Shown piece after piece: positions 24,399 through 27,625 of a stretch of DNA of 27,625 nt. Numbering within the stretch: the stretch's first letter is position 1; every line of letters starts with the position of its first letter. A program made the translations under genes and the position numbers. This DNA is from SIG672 sp045580325. GTDB taxonomy: Bacteria > Bacillota > Clostridia > Oscillospirales > CAG-272. Under the pieces are notes generated by a model, which saw only the letters and a program-made list of their open reading frames with translations, was not told the origin of the DNA and did not search any database. The DNA is taken from the NCBI GenBank assembly GCA_045580325.1, contig JAZNNR010000026.1, positions 1-27,625 of the forward strand, in the 5' to 3' direction.

Positions 24399-24611
24399 AT
24401 GAGACTCAGAGATTTGCGCGAAGACTCGGACGTTACCCAAAAAGAACTCGCCAAGTATTTGCACATAAAGCAAAACACCTACTCTCAATATGAAAACGGA
24501 CAGCGGCAAATTCCCCTTGAGTTGCTCATTATGCTTGCGCGTTATTATGACACCTCGACAGACTATATATTAGGAATTACCGATACAAAAACAGCATATC
24601 CCCGAAAATAA
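24399..24611 (+). CDS. small XRE-family (Cro/CI-type) regulator
   Basis: A 70-residue protein that is a single helix-turn-helix domain: RLRDLREDSDVTQKELAKYL, then IKQNTYSQYENGQRQIPLEL as the recognition region, then the closing DTSTDYILGIT typical of this family. It has no sensor or multimer domain. GGGGTG precedes the ATG at 24399, and the palindrome upstream is a good candidate binding site. The divergent LRR lipoprotein gene is the obvious target besides itself. The longer frame opening at 24195 would run through the operator and the promoter, so I rejected it. Confidence 0.92.
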   Translation: MRLRDLREDSDVTQKELAKYLHIKQNTYSQYENGQRQIPLELLIMLARYYDTSTDYILGITDTKTAYPRK

Positions 24612-24657
24612 AAAAAGACACATCATTTTGGTGAAAACCTAAGTGATGTGTCTTATT
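24611..24657. terminator. bidirectional terminator (palindrome copy 5)
   Basis: GACACATCATTTTGG...CCTAAGTGATGTGTC stem between the convergent XRE and YwaF-like genes. The minus-strand tail has a clean T-run, so it best serves the YwaF-like gene; the plus-strand tail is T-rich. Confidence 0.9.
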
Positions 24658-24661
24658 TATA

Positions 24662-25396
24662 TTAAGCCTTATTCTTTTTAGCCTTAATAATCCCGGGCAA
24701 ATACCAGCACAACAAATAAAGAACGATTGCTGGCACTGCAAGGAAGAAATACCAATAGTCATACGGAAGGATCGAGTAGAAGAGGTCGAGAACGGGATTA
24801 GCAAAATCCGGTGAATAAATCGAAAACATATAACTGACCTTTATCACCTCGCCGTTAAAGTCCAAAAAACGTGCGTTGTTGATTGCAAGATTGATCAGAT
24901 GAATAACAGTATATGCGCCAAATGTAATTGCAAGAGTTGATTTTATACATTTATAGTCAAGCTTTACAAGGCCAAGCGCAAACATCATAATCGGAATACC
25001 TATCTCAAGCACGTGCGGGAAATAGAAGAAATTAAAGGGCCAACCGAAAAGAACCATCTGCTGTGAACTGTAAGGCAGTGCAACGAGCGCAAACAATGCC
25101 CCAAATGACCAAAGCAACAAAAGGTTGCATGCGCTCTTGTTTTTAGACCAAACTGCAAAAGGCAAGGTCATTCCGTTAAGTGAGCAAAGATGAAGCGGGA
25201 GATATTCAAGAGGTCTTCCCCACGTTACCAGATTATAAATAATAGTCGCCCATCCTGCAAAGGAAAGGATACCGAGCACGATGTGCTGCGTTTTAGGCGA
25301 CACTTTTTTGAGAACAAGAAATATAATTACATTTATAATAACGGCGGCGATAAGTGTCGAAATATGGACAGGTCCAAAAAATCCCCAAAGTGGCAT
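24662..25396 (-). CDS. YwaF/TIGR02206-type integral membrane protein
   Basis: A 244-residue protein with about seven hydrophobic segments, the family's LPLHLCSLNG motif after the second segment, and FFYFPHVLEIGIP in the middle. This fits the conserved integral membrane family that includes Bacillus YwaF, whose function is unknown. AAAGGAG lies 7 nt before the ATG, and a perfect promoter (25432-25460) drives it as a single-gene unit. A lysine-rich tail (AKKNKA) lies on the probable cytoplasmic side. Confidence 0.85.
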   Translation of the reverse strand: MPLWGFFGPVHISTLIAAVIINVIIFLVLKKVSPKTQHIVLGILSFAGWATIIYNLVTWGRPLEYLPLHLCSLNGMTLPFAVWSKNKSACNLLLLWSFGALFALVALPYSSQQMVLFGWPFNFFYFPHVLEIGIPIMMFALGLVKLDYKCIKSTLAITFGAYTVIHLINLAINNARFLDFNGEVIKVSYMFSIYSPDFANPVLDLFYSILPYDYWYFFLAVPAIVLYLLCWYLPGIIKAKKNKA

Positions 25397-25431
25397 AACT
25401 ATCTCCTTTAGTCTTATTAAAATGTCATGTC

Positions 25432-25460
25432 ATTATATCATCACGGCAATTATTTGTCAA
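25432..25460 (-). promoter_or_regulatory. consensus promoter of the YwaF-like gene
   Basis: Minus strand TTGACA (25455-25460), 17-nt spacer ending TGA, TATAAT (25432-25437). Confidence 0.92.
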
Positions 25461-25545
25461 CACCCTATTAAAATTGCAAATATATTAAGATGTATTAGGT
25501 TGCAATTTTTATCACATCTTTGAAAAATCTGTCCGAGAACTTAGT

Positions 25546-25577
25546 AAAAATGTGAGGCAAAATTGCCTCACATTTTT
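25546..25577 (-). terminator. terminator of the DUF11 gene
   Basis: AAAAATGTGAGGC/GCCTCACATTTTT, a 13-bp stem with a 6-nt loop and T-rich ends on both strands, 10 nt past the stop codon. Confidence 0.88.
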
Positions 25578-25587
25578 TATACAATAT

Positions 25588-26442
25588 TCAGATAGTTCCC
25601 GTTACAGTAAGCACACTTACGCCCGGAACTGTCGTCCACACACCGCTTTCACTATCCTGCGTATAGGTCGCCGCAGGAACTGTTATTTCACTCGGCAGAG
25701 TAACAAAGCTTCCCGTCGCCTCGTCATAGGTGTAATTTACACCCTCGCTCCACGTATTTCCGTTGAATATTACAACAAGGTCGGTCAGAACAGGATCGAA
25801 AATATCGGTAAGCGTTGCGTTATCGGCAGCCACCGCCGCCGTATTTCCGTAATTCTGAATAGTGAACGTGTAGGTTACCCTGCTATTTTCGCTCACAGTA
25901 GTCGGAGAAATGCTCTTGTTTATCATAAGATCTGCTCCCGACAGAGCCGTAACCGTTTCACTTGCCGCGGCAGGCGTGGTTATACCGCTTCCGATTACCG
26001 TCGCGGTATTCGTTATACTTGCATCAACACCAAGCGGTGCAAACTGAGTTGTCGATACCTCATAAACAATAGTCGCATTTCCGAGCGCCGGCACTGAAAT
26101 TCCGCTCACCGTAAGCGGAGGTCCTGCCGTTACAGTCGGAGCTGCCTGCGGTACTCCGTTCACATAATAGAGTAAGGAGTCGTCGCTGTAAGAAAGCGGA
26201 TAAAGTGTTTCTACGCCAAAGGCATATGCTCCGAGATCGTCGTTTAAGGTCAGTCCTGTTATCGCTGTCGTGCCCGAATTCAGAATACTTACAACGTAGG
26301 TTATTCTGTCGCCGTCGCCGTACTCGTCGCGCACTGCTCTTTTGGTGGCTGAAAGCACTTCCAAAAGCTCGCCTGTTGCTACGTTAGAACTTCTTACCAC
26401 GTCGTTATAGGTGAGTGTTGCCTGATTGGTGAATATTGCCAT
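25588..26442 (-). CDS. DUF11-repeat protein without signal peptide
   Basis: A 284-residue protein beginning MAIFTNQATLTYNDVVRSSN, with two DUF11-like beta-sandwich units. The first includes GDRITYVVSILNSGTTAITG and the second ENSRVTYTFTIQNYGNTA. DUF11 domains are normally part of long exported cell-surface proteins, but this one starts directly with a repeat-like segment and has no signal peptide, membrane helix or sorting signal. Thr/Ala/Val content is very high and cysteine is absent. A very strong GGAGGTGG precedes the ATG, which supports the start. How it leaves the cell, if it does, is unknown. Confidence 0.85.
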   Translation of the reverse strand: MAIFTNQATLTYNDVVRSSNVATGELLEVLSATKRAVRDEYGDGDRITYVVSILNSGTTAITGLTLNDDLGAYAFGVETLYPLSYSDDSLLYYVNGVPQAAPTVTAGPPLTVSGISVPALGNATIVYEVSTTQFAPLGVDASITNTATVIGSGITTPAAASETVTALSGADLMINKSISPTTVSENSRVTYTFTIQNYGNTAAVAADNATLTDIFDPVLTDLVVIFNGNTWSEGVNYTYDEATGSFVTLPSEITVPAATYTQDSESGVWTTVPGVSVLTVTGTI

Positions 26443-26465
26443 AAAACCACCTCCGTTTTATAATA

Positions 26466-26486
26466 CCGAATAACAGAATTATTCGG
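26466..26486 (-). promoter_or_regulatory. hairpin in the 5' region of the DUF11 gene
   Basis: CCGAATAA/TTATTCGG, a perfect 8-bp stem with a 5-nt loop, just upstream of the ribosome site. No clear consensus promoter is seen further upstream (a weak TTCGCT...TATAGA pair with 17-nt spacing exists). Confidence 0.5.
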
Positions 26487-26578
26487 TTCTATACAATATA
26501 TGTCGTTTTAAGCGAAGTTGGCACTTGTGCGGAGCTGTCGGTTCATTTTTATTACACAGTTTATTTCAAAGTTATTTA

Positions 26579-26607
26579 TTGAAGTTCTGAAATTATTGTG
26601 CTATATT
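26579..26607 (+). promoter_or_regulatory. promoter of the zinc-ribbon membrane protein gene
   Basis: TTGAAG (26579-26584), 17-nt spacer ending TGC (extended -10), TATATT (26602-26607). Confidence 0.7.
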
Positions 26608-26646
26608 TAATATAAAGTAATCTATATAAGGCGAAAGGCAAAGTTT

Positions 26647-27132
26647 ATGAAATTCAAAGAAAAATTACTGCGCTTTATGTTCGGCAGATACGGCGCAGAT
26701 CAGCTCGGCAACTTTATGATGTGGACCTACATCGTTCTTCTTGTAGTAAATATCTTCGTAAAGTCGCTGATAATACACACGCTCGCACTTGTGCTTATGA
26801 TTTTGACTATCTTCCGTATGTTCTCAAAAAACATCAACGCGCGAAACAAGGAAAATCTGAAATTTTTGTCTGTTAAAAAGAAATTCACCTCGTTTTTCAA
26901 ATTACAGCACGACAGAGTGCGCGATATGCGTAAAAAGGTATACAAAAAGTGTCCGTCCTGCAAGGCAATAGTGCGGCTTCCGCGTCAGTCGGGAAAGCAC
27001 TCGGTCGTTTGTCCGTCGTGCAAAAATCGCTTTTCGGTGAAAATAATGCCCTTTGCCGCGATTATTTCTATAATTATCGCAGTCCTTGCCATACTCACCG
27101 CACTTACTGTACTTCTTATCATCTTCTTATAA
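26647..27132 (+). CDS. small membrane protein with zinc ribbon
   Basis: A 161-residue protein with two N-terminal hydrophobic segments (about 24-57), a basic stretch, a CPSC...CPSC zinc ribbon (KKCPSCKAIVRLPRQSGK and VVCPSCKNRF), then a C-terminal membrane helix (about 134-160). The ribbon should face the cytoplasm by the positive-inside rule. Proteins with this architecture are common and uncharacterised in clostridia. AAAGG lies before the ATG. It is probably cotranscribed with the UPF0340 gene, 21 nt downstream. Confidence 0.8.
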   Translation: MKFKEKLLRFMFGRYGADQLGNFMMWTYIVLLVVNIFVKSLIIHTLALVLMILTIFRMFSKNINARNKENLKFLSVKKKFTSFFKLQHDRVRDMRKKVYKKCPSCKAIVRLPRQSGKHSVVCPSCKNRFSVKIMPFAAIISIIIAVLAILTALTVLLIIFL

Positions 27133-27153
27133 AAACGAAAAGGATATAAAAAT

Positions 27154-27625
27154 ATGAATACTGAAATTTTATCGGAAAATATCGCAAGATCGGGCGCGCA
27201 GGCCGTGCGAGAGCTTATTGAGGCAGGCTCTCTCACAAAGGGAGATATTCTCGTTATCGGCTGCTCTTCTTCTGAAATAATGGGAGGTAGAATAGGAAAA
27301 GACTCGACCTATTTTGCCGCCGAGTCGCTTCTTGATGCGATATACCCCATTCTCGAGGAGCGCGGAATATATCTTGCCGCGCAGTGCTGTGAGCATTTAA
27401 ACCGCGCGCTCGTAATTGAAAAGGAATGTGCCGAAAAATATTTTCTCGAGTGCGTATCGGTAATACCCCAGCCCAAAGCAGGCGGCTCGTTTGCCACCGC
27501 AACATACAAAAAGATGAAAGATCCCGTTATGGTCGAGCACGTAAAGGCCCGTGCCGGAATCGACGTCGGCGGAACGCTCATCGGTATGCACCTGCGCGAC
27601 GTTGCCGTACCCGTAAGGCTTTCTG
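27154..27625 (+). CDS. UPF0340 (YwlG/TIGR01440) family protein, C-terminus cut off
   Basis: The first 157 residues of a protein matching the YwlG family: SGAQAVRELIEAG and DILVIGCSSSEIMGGRIGKD near the N-terminus, GIYLAAQCCEHLNRALVIE in the middle, and VKARAGIDVGGTLIGMHL near the window edge. The family is a conserved Firmicute protein of about 180 residues with unknown function, so only roughly the last 25 residues are missing. AAAGGA lies about 10 nt before the ATG. It follows the zinc-ribbon gene in the same direction. Confidence 0.9.
   Translation, partial: MNTEILSENIARSGAQAVRELIEAGSLTKGDILVIGCSSSEIMGGRIGKDSTYFAAESLLDAIYPILEERGIYLAAQCCEHLNRALVIEKECAEKYFLECVSVIPQPKAGGSFATATYKKMKDPVMVEHVKARAGIDVGGTLIGMHLRDVAVPVRLS

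Noticed and set aside
10642..24657. Integron-like cassette array
   Set aside because: The units are separated by palindromes, but there is no integron integrase, no attC-type core sites, and each unit has its own promoter; terminator-repeat exchange is a simpler reading.

Overview
The window looks like chromosomal DNA from an anaerobic clostridial Firmicute of the gut Oscillospiraceae/Ruminococcaceae kind. This rests on gene content: spoVG, an Hsp33/MurC pair, RlmH, a YycJ-type hydrolase, the GGGtGRT/NifU-like pair, UPF0340 (YwlG), a YwaF-type membrane protein, and textbook sigma-A promoters with 16-17 nt spacers. No phage, transposase, integrase, rRNA or CRISPR array was seen.

Left part (1-10.7 kb). 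Two small minus-strand genes of unknown function, each with its own strong promoter, sit among arrays of mini-hairpins. A five-gene tRNA operon (Val-Asp-Phe-Gly-Cys, minus strand) has a strong promoter and a terminator. Housekeeping genes follow: murC-hslO (minus), spoVG (plus), then a minus-strand run read as galK, a YycJ-like hydrolase, rlmH and a membrane-anchored WG-repeat-like protein. The plus-strand pair NifU-like scaffold + GGGtGRT protein has a strong promoter.

Middle part (10.7-24.7 kb). This is an accessory zone of independent transcription units: a lipoprotein gene; an 8-kb secretion locus; an AraC regulator with a helical-repeat-like protein; and a BspA-like LRR lipoprotein divergent from a small XRE regulator. 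Copies of one roughly 40-nt terminator-like palindrome lie at the joints (10642, 12505, 20694, 23215, 24617). The lipoprotein gene is also bracketed by a 79-bp direct repeat that contains the 3' end of the GGGtGRT gene and the start of its terminator.

The most interesting system is the locus 12.6-20.7 kb. It encodes a SipW-type (Ser/His, ER-like) signal peptidase, three TasA/camelysin-like secreted proteins with SipW-type signal peptides, a 1,535-residue secreted protein with InlB/MucBP-like repeats and a long His/Cys repeat array, and a fourth TasA-like protein. One promoter lies before the peptidase gene and one terminator after the last gene. The simplest reading is a dedicated extracellular fibre or matrix system: the peptidase matures the small subunits, and the giant protein is an adhesin, scaffold or metal-binding partner. 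An elaborate set of hairpins precedes the giant gene and may set its level below that of the subunits.

Right part (24.7-27.6 kb). A YwaF-like membrane protein, a DUF11-repeat protein with no signal peptide, a small zinc-ribbon membrane protein, and the 5' part of a UPF0340 (YwlG) gene cut off by the window edge.
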